DNA of 64,000 nucleotides from Streptomyces dioscori (GTDB lineage Bacteria; Actinomycetota; Actinomycetes; Streptomycetales; Streptomycetaceae), in assembly GCF_003024195.1 (NCBI RefSeq), contig NZ_KZ679040.1, positions 585,064 to 649,063 of the forward strand, written 5' to 3'. This document shows, piece after piece, positions 20,073 to 29,331 of the stretch. Numbering within the stretch: the stretch's first letter is position 1; every line of letters begins with the position of its first letter. The notes beneath the pieces were generated by a model. The model ran no database searches. It saw nothing but the letters and a program-made list of their open reading frames with translations, and was not told the origin of the DNA. The translations under genes and the position numbers were made by a program.

Positions 20073-20106
20073 CCGCCGTACGAGATGATCCCTTCTCGTA
20101 CGGCGG
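20073..20106 (+). terminator. Hairpin between mreB and mreC
   Basis: A perfect 13-bp stem CCGCCGTACGAGA / TCTCGTACGGCGG with loop TGATCCCT, 15 nt after the mreB stop. It could terminate mreB transcripts or reduce read-through to mreCD. Confidence 0.75.
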
Positions 20107-20110
20107 ATCG

Positions 20111-20140
20111 TTGATATTGAGGCATAAGCTCCCCCATAAC
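20111..20140 (+). promoter_or_regulatory. Candidate promoter for mreC-mreD-mrdA-rodA
   Basis: TTGATA (20111-20116) and CATAAC (20135-20140) are 18 nt apart, directly after the mreB hairpin, in a locally AT-richer stretch. Confidence 0.5.
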
Positions 20141-20288
20141 ACCGCGGGTTCCGCCCGATCGGGCGCCGATCGGGTGCCCGACCGGCTGCTCCGGGGTTCT
20201 TCAGGGTTCCCGGAGTTCGTCAGGACCCTCGGGAACCTGTTGAGTGAGCCATACATGAATTCCGACGAGGAAGGCACGGCCGTCGCAC

Positions 20289-21233
20289 GTGAGGGACACA
20301 CGAGAGAGCCGGCTGCTCCTGGTGCTGCTGATCGCCATCGCGTTCGCCTTGATCACGGTGGACATCCGCGGGGGTGAGGACTCCCCGGTCGACGGTGCCC
20401 GCCGTGGCGCCGCCACGGTCTTCGGCCCGATCGAGGACGGGGTGTCGACCGCGGTCGACCCCGTCGGCAACGCGATCCAGGCCGTGAAGGACTCCGGTGA
20501 CCGCCACGACCGCGTCACGCAACTGGAGCGCGACAACGCCGAGTTGAAGGCGAAACTGGGCAGCGACGACCGCAACCGCAGCCGCGGCGCGCAACTCGAC
20601 AAGATGCTCAAGACGGCGGGCGCCGGACAGTACGGCATCAAGGGCGCCGAGGTCATCGCGATAGGAGCGGCCCAGGGCTTCTCCTGGACCGTCACCATCG
20701 ACGCCGGCGCGAACGACGGCATCAAGCGCGACATGACCGTCCTGAACGGCGACGGACTGGTCGGACGCGTCACCACGGTCGGCCCCGGCACCGCCACGGT
20801 GCTGCTCGCCAACGACCCCGACTTCACGGTCGGCACACGCATGGAGTCCACCGACGAACTCGGCTTCGCGTCCGGCCAGGGCGACCGCCCGCTGCGCGTG
20901 GAACTGCTCAACGGCAAGGCCAAGATCAAGAAGGGCGACCGGCTGGTCACCTTCGGCTCCCAGGCCGACAAGCCGTTCGTGCCCGGCGTGCCCGTCGGCC
21001 TGGTCTCCCGCGTCGACCCGTCCGGCGGCGACCTGACCCGCACGATCTACGTCACGCCGTTCGTCTCCTTCTCCAAGCTCGACATCGTCGGTGTCGTCGT
21101 CCAGGCCCCGCGCAAGGACCCGCGCGACGAGGTGCTGCCCGCCAAACCCAAGCCAACGCCCACGCCGACCGTGACCGTGACGGTCACGCCCTCTGCGAAC
21201 GCGCCCGCCGACGGCCTGCAGCAAGAGCAGTAG
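20289..21233 (+). CDS. mreC: MreC, cell-shape/spore-wall scaffold protein
   Basis: 314 residues. There is one N-terminal transmembrane helix (LLLVLLIAIAFALITVDI), a short coiled coil (VTQLERDNAELKAKL, about residues 77-91) and the periplasmic beta-barrel domain (VIAIGAAQGFSWTVTIDAGANDGI, GLVGRVTTVGPGTATVLL). The C-terminus is a Pro/Thr/Val tail (KPTPTPTVTVTVTP), an actinobacterial addition. GTG start at 20289. mreD starts 14 nt after its stop. It links cytoplasmic MreB to the wall synthases PBP2 and RodA. Confidence 0.95.
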   Translation: MRDTRESRLLLVLLIAIAFALITVDIRGGEDSPVDGARRGAATVFGPIEDGVSTAVDPVGNAIQAVKDSGDRHDRVTQLERDNAELKAKLGSDDRNRSRGAQLDKMLKTAGAGQYGIKGAEVIAIGAAQGFSWTVTIDAGANDGIKRDMTVLNGDGLVGRVTTVGPGTATVLLANDPDFTVGTRMESTDELGFASGQGDRPLRVELLNGKAKIKKGDRLVTFGSQADKPFVPGVPVGLVSRVDPSGGDLTRTIYVTPFVSFSKLDIVGVVVQAPRKDPRDEVLPAKPKPTPTPTVTVTVTPSANAPADGLQQEQ

Positions 21234-21247
21234 GAGCTGACTTCCCC

Positions 21248-21919
21248 ATGCGCTTCAACCGAATGCTGCTCTCCGTCACGCTGGTGATCGTCGCCCTGGT
21301 CATCCAGGTCAGCGTCCTGGCCCGGCTGCACCTGCCGGGCGCCGTACCGGACCTCCTGCTCCTCACGGTCCTCGGCCTCGCCCTGGTCTACGGCCACGTC
21401 GGCGGCGCCCTCGTCGGCTTCGGCGCGGGCCTGCTCGCCGACCTGGCCCCGCCCGCCGACCACGCCGCCGGCCGCTACGCCCTCGTGCTGTGCGTCATCG
21501 GCTACCTCGCCGGACTCGCCAAGCCCGACAACGGCCAGCTCAAGTCCGCCACCGGCCCCATGGCCGTCGTGGTGGCCGCCTCGGTCGGCTCCACCCTCCT
21601 GTACGCGGGAGTGGGCGCCCTCGTCGGCGACACCGCCGCCCGCCATGTGGGCCTCGGCGGTCTGCTGTTCACGGCCGCCCTGTACGACCTGCTGCTCGCA
21701 CCGTTCGTGGTCCCCGGCATCATGGCCCTGGCCCGCCGCGCCGAGAACGATCCGCTCGCCGACACCGGCGGCTCCGGCAAGTCGACGGACGTCGCCGCGG
21801 GCTGGATCAGCTCCGGCACCGGCCTGCGCATCGGCAGCCAGCGCGGCGGACTGAGAGTGAAGGCCGCCAAGGCACGGATGGCCAGGGCGGGACGCATCAA
21901 GGGGGTCAAGCGCCTGTGA
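21248..21919 (+). CDS. mreD: MreD, membrane component of the wall-synthesis complex
   Basis: 223 residues with five to six transmembrane helices over residues 5-165 and a positively charged cytoplasmic tail (RVKAAKARMARAGRIKGVKRL). The tail is longer than in rod-shaped bacteria. Its stop codon overlaps the GTG start of mrdA (GTGA), so translation is probably coupled. Confidence 0.93.
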   Translation: MRFNRMLLSVTLVIVALVIQVSVLARLHLPGAVPDLLLLTVLGLALVYGHVGGALVGFGAGLLADLAPPADHAAGRYALVLCVIGYLAGLAKPDNGQLKSATGPMAVVVAASVGSTLLYAGVGALVGDTAARHVGLGGLLFTAALYDLLLAPFVVPGIMALARRAENDPLADTGGSGKSTDVAAGWISSGTGLRIGSQRGGLRVKAAKARMARAGRIKGVKRL

Positions 21920-24171
21920 CCAACATTCCCGAGACCGGCCGGACCCCGCGGGTCCAGATCCGGCTCATCGTCATCCAGATCCTCGTTCTGTCCCTCCTCG
22001 GCACCCTCGGCGGGCGCCTGTGGTACCTCCAGATCCGCAACGGCGACGAGTACGCCAAGGAGGCGTCCGGCAACCACGTCCAGCAGGTCGTCAGCCCCGC
22101 CGTGCGCGGCTCGATCCTGGACGCCCGCGGAGTGCCGATCGCCGACAACGAGACCCGGCTCGTGGTCTCCGCGTCCCGTACCGACCTGCTGAAGATGAAG
22201 GACGACGGAGACGCCGTCCTCGCCAAGCTCGCGGACGTCCTGGGACTGAAGGCCGCGGACGTCCGGGACAAGGTCCGGCTGTGCGACGCGAAGACGCCCC
22301 AGCCGTGCTGGAACGGCTCGCCCTACCAGCCGATCCCCATCACCGACGAGGCCACGCCCAAGCAGGCCCTGCAGATCCGCGAGCGCGCCGAGGACTTCCC
22401 CGGCATCACCGCGGAGCCGCAGGCCGTGCGCCGCTACGCAGCCCCCGGCAAGGCCAACACCGCCCAGGTCCTCGGTTATCTCTCGCCCGTCACCGACGAG
22501 GAGATCACCAAGGCCGAGAACACCGACTCGCCGTATCTGCGCTCCGACCAGGTCGGCCGCTCCGGCCTGGAGCGTCAGTACGACAAGCAGCTGCGCGGCA
22601 AGGCCGGCGTCACCCGCTACGAGGTCGACAACCTCGGCCGGGTCATCGGCCAGGCCGAGAGCGACGAGGCCCAGCCCGGCGCGAACGTCGTCACCAGCAT
22701 CGACTCCCGCGTCCAGCGGGTCGCCGAGTACGAGCTGAACGAGGCCATGAAGGCCGCCCGTGACGTCTTCGACAAGAACACCGGTGAGAAGTACAAGGCC
22801 GACTCCGGCGCCGTGGTCGTCATGGAGAACAAGACCGGCCGCGTCGTGTCGATGGCGTCCAACCCGTCGTACGACCCGAACGCCTGGGTCGGCGGCATCT
22901 CCGGCAAGGACTACACCCGGCTCACCGGCAAGGAGTCCAACTACCCCCTGCTGAACCGCGCCATCCAGGGCCAGTCGGCCCCCGGCTCGGTCTTCAAGGT
23001 CATCTCGACGGCCGCCGCCATAAAGGCCGGCTACTCCTTCAACGGCCCCTACCAGTGCGGTGCCTCGTACTCCATCGGTGGCCAGGTCTTCAAGAACTTC
23101 GAGTCCAAGGGGTACGGCCCGATCAGCCTCGGCCGCGCCCTGGAGGTCTCCTGCGACACCGTCTTCTACGGCCTCTCCCACGAGCAGTGGAAGAAGGACG
23201 GCGGCATCAAGCCGAAGAAGAACGCCAAGGACTGGTTCTACCGGACCGCCCACCAGTTCGGCCTCGGCAAGGAGACCGGCATCGACCTGCCGAACGAGGT
23301 CACCGGCCGCGTCCCCGACCGCAAGTGGAAGTCGGACTACTGGAAGGCCAACAAGGACGCCTGGTGCAAGTACGGCAAGAAGGGCGGCTCGTACGCCCAG
23401 CAGATCGCGTACGAGAACTGTCTCGAAGGCAACCGGATGCGCGCCGGTGACTCCGTCAACTACTCGATCGGCCAGGGCGACACCCTCGTCACGCCGATCC
23501 AGATGGCGACGATCTACGGAGCCATCGCCAACGGCGGCACGCTCTACGACCCGACCGTCGGCAAGGCGATCGTCAGCGCGGACGGCAAGAACGTCCAGGA
23601 GATCAAGCCGAAGTCGCACGGCAAGCTGCCGATGACGAAGAAGACCCGCGACGAGATAGACGGTGCTCTCGAAGGAGTCGCGACCCGGGGATCGGCCGCC
23701 TGGCGGTTCACCGGCTGGCCGCAGGACGAGATCCCGATGCACGCCAAGACGGGAACGGCCGAGGTCTACGGCAAGCAGACGACCTCCTGGTTCACCACGT
23801 ACACCGAGGACTACACGGTCGTCATGACCATCTCCCAGGGCGGTACCGGTTCCGGCGCCTCGGCCCCGGCCGTGCGCAAGATCTACAACGCGCTGTACGG
23901 AGTCTCCGAGGACGGCAAGATCGACAAGAAGAAGGCGCTGCTCCCCACGCCGCAGAAGAGCCTGCCGAAGATCCAGAAGGACGGGTCGATCGACGCCCCG
24001 AAGAACGAGCTCTACCCGCCGAAGGCCGAGGAGAAGGCCGTCGAGGAGGGGCAGCAGCAGGTGGCGTACGAGGGTCCGGCCGCGACCGTGGCGAACACCG
24101 GAAGCAGCACCAACCGGGACGCCCGAAGGCGCTCGGCCCGCCCGAGGAAGAGGCGGAGGTCGCTCGTATGA
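21916..24171 (+). CDS. mrdA: Penicillin-binding protein 2, class B transpeptidase
   Basis: 751 residues. One N-terminal helix (IVIQILVLSLLGTLGGRLWYL), then the pedestal domain beginning VRGSILDARGVPIADN, then the transpeptidase. The active-site Ser is in GQSAPGSVFKVI (SxxK), the second motif is SCDTVFYG and the third is HAKTGTAEVYG. The C-terminal extension beyond the catalytic domain ends in a basic RRRSARPRKRRRSLV segment. GTG start at 21916 overlaps mreD by 4 nt, and its stop overlaps rodA (ATGA). It cross-links peptidoglycan together with RodA in the spore-wall complex. Confidence 0.95.
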   Translation: MTNIPETGRTPRVQIRLIVIQILVLSLLGTLGGRLWYLQIRNGDEYAKEASGNHVQQVVSPAVRGSILDARGVPIADNETRLVVSASRTDLLKMKDDGDAVLAKLADVLGLKAADVRDKVRLCDAKTPQPCWNGSPYQPIPITDEATPKQALQIRERAEDFPGITAEPQAVRRYAAPGKANTAQVLGYLSPVTDEEITKAENTDSPYLRSDQVGRSGLERQYDKQLRGKAGVTRYEVDNLGRVIGQAESDEAQPGANVVTSIDSRVQRVAEYELNEAMKAARDVFDKNTGEKYKADSGAVVVMENKTGRVVSMASNPSYDPNAWVGGISGKDYTRLTGKESNYPLLNRAIQGQSAPGSVFKVISTAAAIKAGYSFNGPYQCGASYSIGGQVFKNFESKGYGPISLGRALEVSCDTVFYGLSHEQWKKDGGIKPKKNAKDWFYRTAHQFGLGKETGIDLPNEVTGRVPDRKWKSDYWKANKDAWCKYGKKGGSYAQQIAYENCLEGNRMRAGDSVNYSIGQGDTLVTPIQMATIYGAIANGGTLYDPTVGKAIVSADGKNVQEIKPKSHGKLPMTKKTRDEIDGALEGVATRGSAAWRFTGWPQDEIPMHAKTGTAEVYGKQTTSWFTTYTEDYTVVMTISQGGTGSGASAPAVRKIYNALYGVSEDGKIDKKKALLPTPQKSLPKIQKDGSIDAPKNELYPPKAEEKAVEEGQQQVAYEGPAATVANTGSSTNRDARRRSARPRKRRRSLV

Positions 24172-25367
24172 CCGGCGGCAACGGCTTCTCCGTCTCCGGC
24201 TACGGGCCGGAGCGGGCCAGTTGGACGCGGGTCTTCGCCCGTGACTCGCTGGCCCGCAGGCTCGACTGGCCGATACTGTTCGCGGCCATCGCGCTCTCCC
24301 TCATCGGCGCGGCCCTCGTCTACTCGGCGACCCGCAACCGCACCGAGCTGAACCAGGGCGACCCGTACTACTTCCTGTTCCGGCACCTGCTCAACACGGG
24401 CATCGGCTTCGCCCTGATGATCGGCACGGTCTGGCTCGGCCACCGCACCCTGCGCACGGCCGTACCGGTCCTCTACGGGCTCTCGCTCCTCCTGGTCCTG
24501 CTGGTGCTGACCCCGCTCGGCGCGACCATCAACGGCGCCCACGCGTGGATCGTCATCGGCGGCGGCTTCTCGCTCCAGCCCTCCGAGTTCGTGAAGATCA
24601 CGATCATCCTGGGCATGGCGATGCTGCTCGCGGCCCGGGTCGACGCGGGCGACAAACCGCACCCCGACCACCGCACGGTCGTGCAGGCGCTCGGCCTGGC
24701 CGTCGTACCGATACTGATCGTCCTGCTCATGCCCGACCTCGGGTCGGTCATGGTCATGGTCATAATCGTGCTCGGTGTGCTGCTCGCCTCCGGCGCCTCC
24801 AACCGCTGGATCTTCGGTCTCATCGGGGCCGGGGCGGTCGGGGCGATCGCGGTCTGGCAGCTCAAGATCCTCGACGACTACCAGATCGCCCGCTTCGCCG
24901 CGTTCGCCAACCCCGCGCTCGACCCGGCGGGCGTCGGCTACAACACCAACCAGGCCCGCATCGCGATCGGCTCCGGCGGGCTGTTCGGCACCGGCCTCGG
25001 CAAGGGCTCCCAGACCACCGGGCAGTTCGTGCCCGAGCAGCAGACCGACTTCGTCTTCACGGTCGCGGGCGAGGAACTCGGCTTCGTCGGGGCCGGCCTC
25101 ATCCTGGTCCTGCTGGGCGTCGTCCTGTGGCGGGCCTGCCGGATCGCCCGCGAGACGACGGAGCTGTACGGGACGATCGTCGCCGCGGGGATCATCGCGT
25201 GGTTCGCGTTCCAGGCGTTCGAGAACGTCGGGATGACGCTCGGGATCATGCCGGTGGCGGGGCTGCCGTTGCCCTTCGTCTCGTACGGGGGGTCGTCGAT
25301 GTTCGCCGTGTGGGTGGCGGTGGGGTTGTTGCAGTCGATCAGGGTGCAGCGGCCCATGTCGGCGTGA
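24168..25367 (+). CDS. rodA: RodA/FtsW/SpoVE-family peptidoglycan glycosyltransferase (Sfr in Streptomyces)
   Basis: 399 residues with about ten transmembrane helices. SEDS signatures are seen: GAHAWIVIGGGFSLQPSEFVK, the QTDFVFTVAGEELGF loop that carries the essential Asp of SEDS polymerases, and LPLPFVSYGGSSM near the end. It polymerises lipid II and partners PBP2, whose stop codon overlaps its ATG. Last gene of the mre operon; a REP core lies about 85 nt downstream. Confidence 0.95.
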   Translation: MTGGNGFSVSGYGPERASWTRVFARDSLARRLDWPILFAAIALSLIGAALVYSATRNRTELNQGDPYYFLFRHLLNTGIGFALMIGTVWLGHRTLRTAVPVLYGLSLLLVLLVLTPLGATINGAHAWIVIGGGFSLQPSEFVKITIILGMAMLLAARVDAGDKPHPDHRTVVQALGLAVVPILIVLLMPDLGSVMVMVIIVLGVLLASGASNRWIFGLIGAGAVGAIAVWQLKILDDYQIARFAAFANPALDPAGVGYNTNQARIAIGSGGLFGTGLGKGSQTTGQFVPEQQTDFVFTVAGEELGFVGAGLILVLLGVVLWRACRIARETTELYGTIVAAGIIAWFAFQAFENVGMTLGIMPVAGLPLPFVSYGGSSMFAVWVAVGLLQSIRVQRPMSA

Positions 25368-25451
25368 GCGTTCCACGGGTGCGTTCCACTGGGTTTGGCG
25401 TTGCCCGGAAGGGTGCGGTTGTTCTTCGGGTGCCGGTTCGTCGTGGCTGGC

Positions 25452-25471
25452 CGCGCAGTTCCCCGCGCCCC
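25452..25471 (-). repeat. Single REP core after rodA
   Basis: CGCGCAGTTCCCCGCGCCCC on the plus strand, followed by inverted TACGGGGCACCCG-type sequence up to about 25525. It sits between rodA and the CYTH-CHAD gene. Confidence 0.85.
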
Positions 25472-25538
25472 TTGCGGGGCTCGGGTGCCCCGCGTCTTAC
25501 GGGGCACCCGCCCCTTACGGGGAATGGGGTGCTGCATC

Positions 25539-25544
25539 TAAATT
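25539..25544 (+). promoter_or_regulatory. -10 box of a leaderless-type promoter (CYTH-CHAD gene)
   Basis: TAAATT lies exactly 6 nt before the ATG at 25551 and there is no ribosome-binding site. Confidence 0.5.
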
Positions 25545-25550
25545 CAGGTC

Positions 25551-27065
25551 ATGGCGGACACCAAGCGTGAGATCGAGCGTAAGTACGAAGCCGATGAGGA
25601 TGCAGGACTGTCGGATCTGCCGGATCTGACGCGGGTGCCGGGCGTCTCGGCCGTCATCGACAAGGGCGTCGCCGAACTCGACGCCGTCTACTACGACACG
25701 GCCGACCAGCGCCTCGCCGCCGCGTCCCTCACCCTGCGCCGCCGCACCGGCGGCGACGACGCGGGCTGGCATCTGAAACTCCCCGTCTCCGACGGCGTAC
25801 GGGACGAGATCCACGCCCCGCTGTCCGACACCGTGCCCCGCGCCCTCGCCGGACTGGTCCGCTCCCGGGTGCGCGACGCCGAACTGGTCCCCGTCGTACG
25901 GCTGCTGTCCGCCCGGGACGTCCGCCACCTCGTCGACGAGTCCGGGGGCCTGCTCGCCGAGGTCAGCGTCGACCGCGTACGGGCCGAACGGCTCAGCGGC
26001 GGCGACGGCACCGCCCAGTGGACCGAGATCGAGGTCGAGCTGGCGGACGACGGCGACCCCGCCTTCCTGGACAAGGTCGAGAAGAAACTGCGCAAGGCCG
26101 GCGTCTCCCGCTCCGCCTCGGCGTCCAAGCTGGTCAGGGCGCTGGGGGAGACGGGCCGCAAGGCGCGCAAGGAACCCGTCGTGGCCGCGGCCCCCGTCAC
26201 CGCGGGCGACCACGTCCTCGCCTACGTCCGTGCCCAGCGCGACGCCATCGTCGAGTTGGACCCCGCCGTTCGCCGGGACGTCTTCGACGCCGTGCACAGC
26301 ATGCGGGTCGCCACCCGCAGGCTCCGCAGCACCTTCCGCTCGTACGGCAACGTCCTGGACCGGGGCGTCACCGACCCGATCCGCGACGAACTGAAATGGC
26401 TGGCGGGAGAGCTGGGCGTCGACCGCGACCAGGAGGTCCTGACCGAGCGGCTGACGGCGGCCCTCGCTGAACTGCCGCGCCCCCTGCTCGCAGGACCCGT
26501 CCGCGGCCGGCTGCGGACCTGGGCGCACGCCCGCCGGTCCGGGTCCCGGCGCCGCCTGATCGCGGTCCTCGACGGCGGCCGCTATCTGAACCTCCTCGTC
26601 TCCCTCGACGCGCTGCTCGCCACCCCGCCGCTGCGGGGGGCCGCCGCGGACACCACGGGGAAGGCGGTCACGAAGGCCGTGCGCAAGGACTTCGACAAGC
26701 TGTCCGGCCTGGTCGGGCAGGCCGTCGACCTGCCGTCGGGGGAGGGCCGCGACCTCGCGATCCACGAGGCCCGCAAGAAGACCAAGCGCACGCGGTACGC
26801 GGCCGAACTCGCCGCCCCCGTCCTCGGGAAGCCCGCGAAGAGCCTGGTGAGCGACATGAAGTCCCTCCAGGGCCTGCTCGGCGAACACCAGGACAGCGTG
26901 ATGGCGAGGCTCGCCCTACGGGACCTGGCGACCCAGGCCCACGCGGCGGCCGAGAACGCCTTCACGTACGGAGTCCTGTACGGCCACGAGGAACGCGCGG
27001 CGGCAACGGTGGAGACCGACCTGCCGATGGCATGGGAAACGATCAGAAACGGGACGACCGTCTAG
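25551..27065 (+). CDS. CYTH-CHAD domain protein (triphosphate/polyphosphate-related)
   Basis: 504 residues with two domains. The N-terminal CYTH domain (about 1-205) opens with REIERKYE, the ExExK metal/triphosphate motif, followed by YYDTADQRLAAASLTLRRR and HLKLP. The C-terminal CHAD domain (about 220-500) is alpha-helical and rich in conserved His, Arg and Lys (VHSMRVATRRLRSTFRSY, IHEARKKTKRTRYAAEL). CYTH proteins hydrolyse or bind triphosphates and CHAD domains bind inorganic polyphosphate, so a role in polyphosphate metabolism is likely. It follows the mre operon but has its own leaderless-type promoter. Confidence 0.9.
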   Translation: MADTKREIERKYEADEDAGLSDLPDLTRVPGVSAVIDKGVAELDAVYYDTADQRLAAASLTLRRRTGGDDAGWHLKLPVSDGVRDEIHAPLSDTVPRALAGLVRSRVRDAELVPVVRLLSARDVRHLVDESGGLLAEVSVDRVRAERLSGGDGTAQWTEIEVELADDGDPAFLDKVEKKLRKAGVSRSASASKLVRALGETGRKARKEPVVAAAPVTAGDHVLAYVRAQRDAIVELDPAVRRDVFDAVHSMRVATRRLRSTFRSYGNVLDRGVTDPIRDELKWLAGELGVDRDQEVLTERLTAALAELPRPLLAGPVRGRLRTWAHARRSGSRRRLIAVLDGGRYLNLLVSLDALLATPPLRGAAADTTGKAVTKAVRKDFDKLSGLVGQAVDLPSGEGRDLAIHEARKKTKRTRYAAELAAPVLGKPAKSLVSDMKSLQGLLGEHQDSVMARLALRDLATQAHAAAENAFTYGVLYGHEERAAATVETDLPMAWETIRNGTTV

Positions 27066-27092
27066 GCGGCGCCCCTCCAGGGCGCCGCCGAA

Positions 27093-27112
27093 GGGGCGCG
27101 GGGAACTGCGCG
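27093..27112 (+). repeat. Single REP core after the CYTH-CHAD gene
   Basis: GGGGCGCGGGGAACTGCGCG, preceded by the inverted repeat GGCGGCGCCC/GGGCGCCGCC (27066-27090). Together they form a terminator-like structure. Confidence 0.85.
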
Positions 27113-27267
27113 ACCGGCCACAACGGGCCGGCAGCCGCCCGACGGCCCGCTGCGGCACGTCCGGGGGCGTGGCTCGGGCCACCGGGCTGCCGACGGCCGG
27201 ACGGGGTGCACCCACAGGCACGTTAGGCTGGAAAGTCATCCCCTGTCGGCTCGCAAAGGTTCGTGAG

Positions 27268-29235
27268 ATGTCTGCCGAAACCGCTGTGTCGGTCTTTCCA
27301 CAGCTCGAAGCTCTGCTCCCGCATGTGCAGAAGCCGATCCAGTACGTCGGCGGAGAGCTCAACTCCACGGTGAAGCCCTGGGAGGACTGCGACGTCCGCT
27401 GGGCGCTCATGTACCCGGACGCGTACGAGGTCGGACTGCCCAATCAGGGCGTCATGATCCTGTACGAGGTCCTGAACGAGCGCGAGGGCGTCCTGGCCGA
27501 GCGCACGTACAGCGTCTGGCCGGACATGGAGGAGCTGATGCGCAAGCACGGCGTCCCGCAGTTCACGGTGGACGGTCACCGGCCCGTGAATGCCTTCGAC
27601 GTGTTCGGCCTCTCCTTCTCCACGGAGCTGGGCTACACGAACATGCTGACCGCGCTCGACCTCGCGGGCATCCCGCTGGAGTCGAAGGACCGCGGTCTCG
27701 ACGACCCGATCGTGCTGGCCGGCGGCCACGCCGCGTTCAACCCCGAGCCGATCGCCGACTTCATCGACGCGGCGATCATCGGCGACGGCGAGCAGGCCGT
27801 GCTCGACATGACCGAGATCATCCGCGCCTGGAAGGCGGAGGGCCGCCCCGGTGGCCGCGAGGAGGTCCTGTTCCGCCTCGCGAAGACGGGCGGGGTGTAC
27901 ATCCCGGCGTTCTACGACGTCGAGTACCTCCCCGACGGCCGTATCGGCCGGATGGTCCCCAACAAGTCGGGCGTCCCGTGGCGCGTGTCCAAGCACACGG
28001 TCATGGACCTGGACGAGTGGCCCTACCCGAAGCAGCCCCTCGTGCCGCTCGCCGAGACCGTCCACGAGCGCATGTCGGTGGAGATCTTCCGCGGCTGCAC
28101 CCGCGGCTGCCGCTTCTGCCAGGCGGGCATGATCACCCGCCCGGTCCGTGAGCGTTCCATCACGGGCATCGGCGAGATGGTCGACAAGGGCCTCAAGGCG
28201 ACAGGCTTCGAGGAGGTGGGCCTGCTCTCCCTGTCCTCGGCGGACCACTCCGAGATCGGCGACATCGCCAAGGGCCTCGCGGACCGGTACGAGGAGGACA
28301 AGGTCGGGCTCTCCCTGCCCTCCACCCGCGTCGACGCGTTCAACGTCGACCTGGCGAACGAGCTGACCCGCAACGGCCGCCGCTCCGGGCTGACCTTCGC
28401 CCCCGAGGGCGGCTCCGAGCGCATGCGCAAGGTCATCAACAAGATGGTCTCGGAGGAGGACCTGATCCGGACCGTCTCGACGGCGTACGGCAACGGCTGG
28501 CGCCAGGTCAAGCTGTACTTCATGTGCGGTCTGCCCACCGAGACCGACGAGGACGTCCTGCAGATCGCGGACATGGCGATGAACGTGATCGCCGAGGGCC
28601 GCAAGGTCTCCGGCCAGAACGACATCCGCTGCACGGTGTCCATCGGCGGCTTCGTCCCCAAGCCCCACACGCCGTTCCAGTGGGCCCCGCAGCTGTCGGC
28701 CGAGGAGACGGACGCACGTCTCGGCAAGCTCCGCGACCGGATCCGCGGCGACAAGAAGTACGGCCGCTCCATCGGTTTCCGCTACCACGACGGCAAGCCC
28801 GGCATCGTCGAGGGCCTGCTCTCCCGCGGCGACCGCCGCATCGGCTCCGTCATCCGCGCCGTGTACGAGGACGGCGGCCGCTTCGACGGCTGGCGCGAGT
28901 ACTTCTCGTACGACCGCTGGATGCGGTGCGCCGACAAGACGCTCCCCGCCTTCGGTCTGGACGTCGACTGGTACACCACCCGCGAGCGCACCTACGAGGA
29001 GGTCCTGCCCTGGGACCACCTCGACTCGGGCCTCGACAAGGAATGGCTCTGGCAGGACTGGCAGGACGCGCTCGACGAGACCGAGGTCGACGACTGCCGC
29101 TGGACGCCCTGCTTCGACTGCGGGGTGTGCCCGCAGCTGGACTTGGACATTCAGGTCGGCCCCACCGGCAAGAAGCTGCTGCCGCTGACGGTCAAGAACG
29201 CCGCGACCGCGTCGGCCGGCGGGCACAGCCACTGA
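27268..29235 (+). CDS. TIGR03960 family B12-binding/radical SAM protein
   Basis: 655 residues. The radical SAM cysteine motif is RGCTRGCRFCQAG (CX3CX2C, near residues 275-287). An N-terminal Rossmann-like domain, related to B12-binding domains, precedes it (WALMYPDAYEVGLPNQG). The C-terminus carries a Cys cluster, CRWTPCFDCGVC, that may hold another metal site. This family pairs with a TIGR03936 protein, encoded here 1.5 kb downstream next to RNase E and ribosomal genes. RNA or ribosome modification has been suspected from that context, but the reaction is not established to my knowledge. ATG at 27268. Confidence 0.9.
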   Translation: MSAETAVSVFPQLEALLPHVQKPIQYVGGELNSTVKPWEDCDVRWALMYPDAYEVGLPNQGVMILYEVLNEREGVLAERTYSVWPDMEELMRKHGVPQFTVDGHRPVNAFDVFGLSFSTELGYTNMLTALDLAGIPLESKDRGLDDPIVLAGGHAAFNPEPIADFIDAAIIGDGEQAVLDMTEIIRAWKAEGRPGGREEVLFRLAKTGGVYIPAFYDVEYLPDGRIGRMVPNKSGVPWRVSKHTVMDLDEWPYPKQPLVPLAETVHERMSVEIFRGCTRGCRFCQAGMITRPVRERSITGIGEMVDKGLKATGFEEVGLLSLSSADHSEIGDIAKGLADRYEEDKVGLSLPSTRVDAFNVDLANELTRNGRRSGLTFAPEGGSERMRKVINKMVSEEDLIRTVSTAYGNGWRQVKLYFMCGLPTETDEDVLQIADMAMNVIAEGRKVSGQNDIRCTVSIGGFVPKPHTPFQWAPQLSAEETDARLGKLRDRIRGDKKYGRSIGFRYHDGKPGIVEGLLSRGDRRIGSVIRAVYEDGGRFDGWREYFSYDRWMRCADKTLPAFGLDVDWYTTRERTYEEVLPWDHLDSGLDKEWLWQDWQDALDETEVDDCRWTPCFDCGVCPQLDLDIQVGPTGKKLLPLTVKNAATASAGGHSH

Positions 29236-29331
29236 GGCGGGTACGGACACGGGCGTGATCCGGGGCGGGCGCGGAGGAAAGTGCCGTTCCCGGACCGTTC
29301 GTGCATCCATACGGGCAGTTGACGCGTCCGT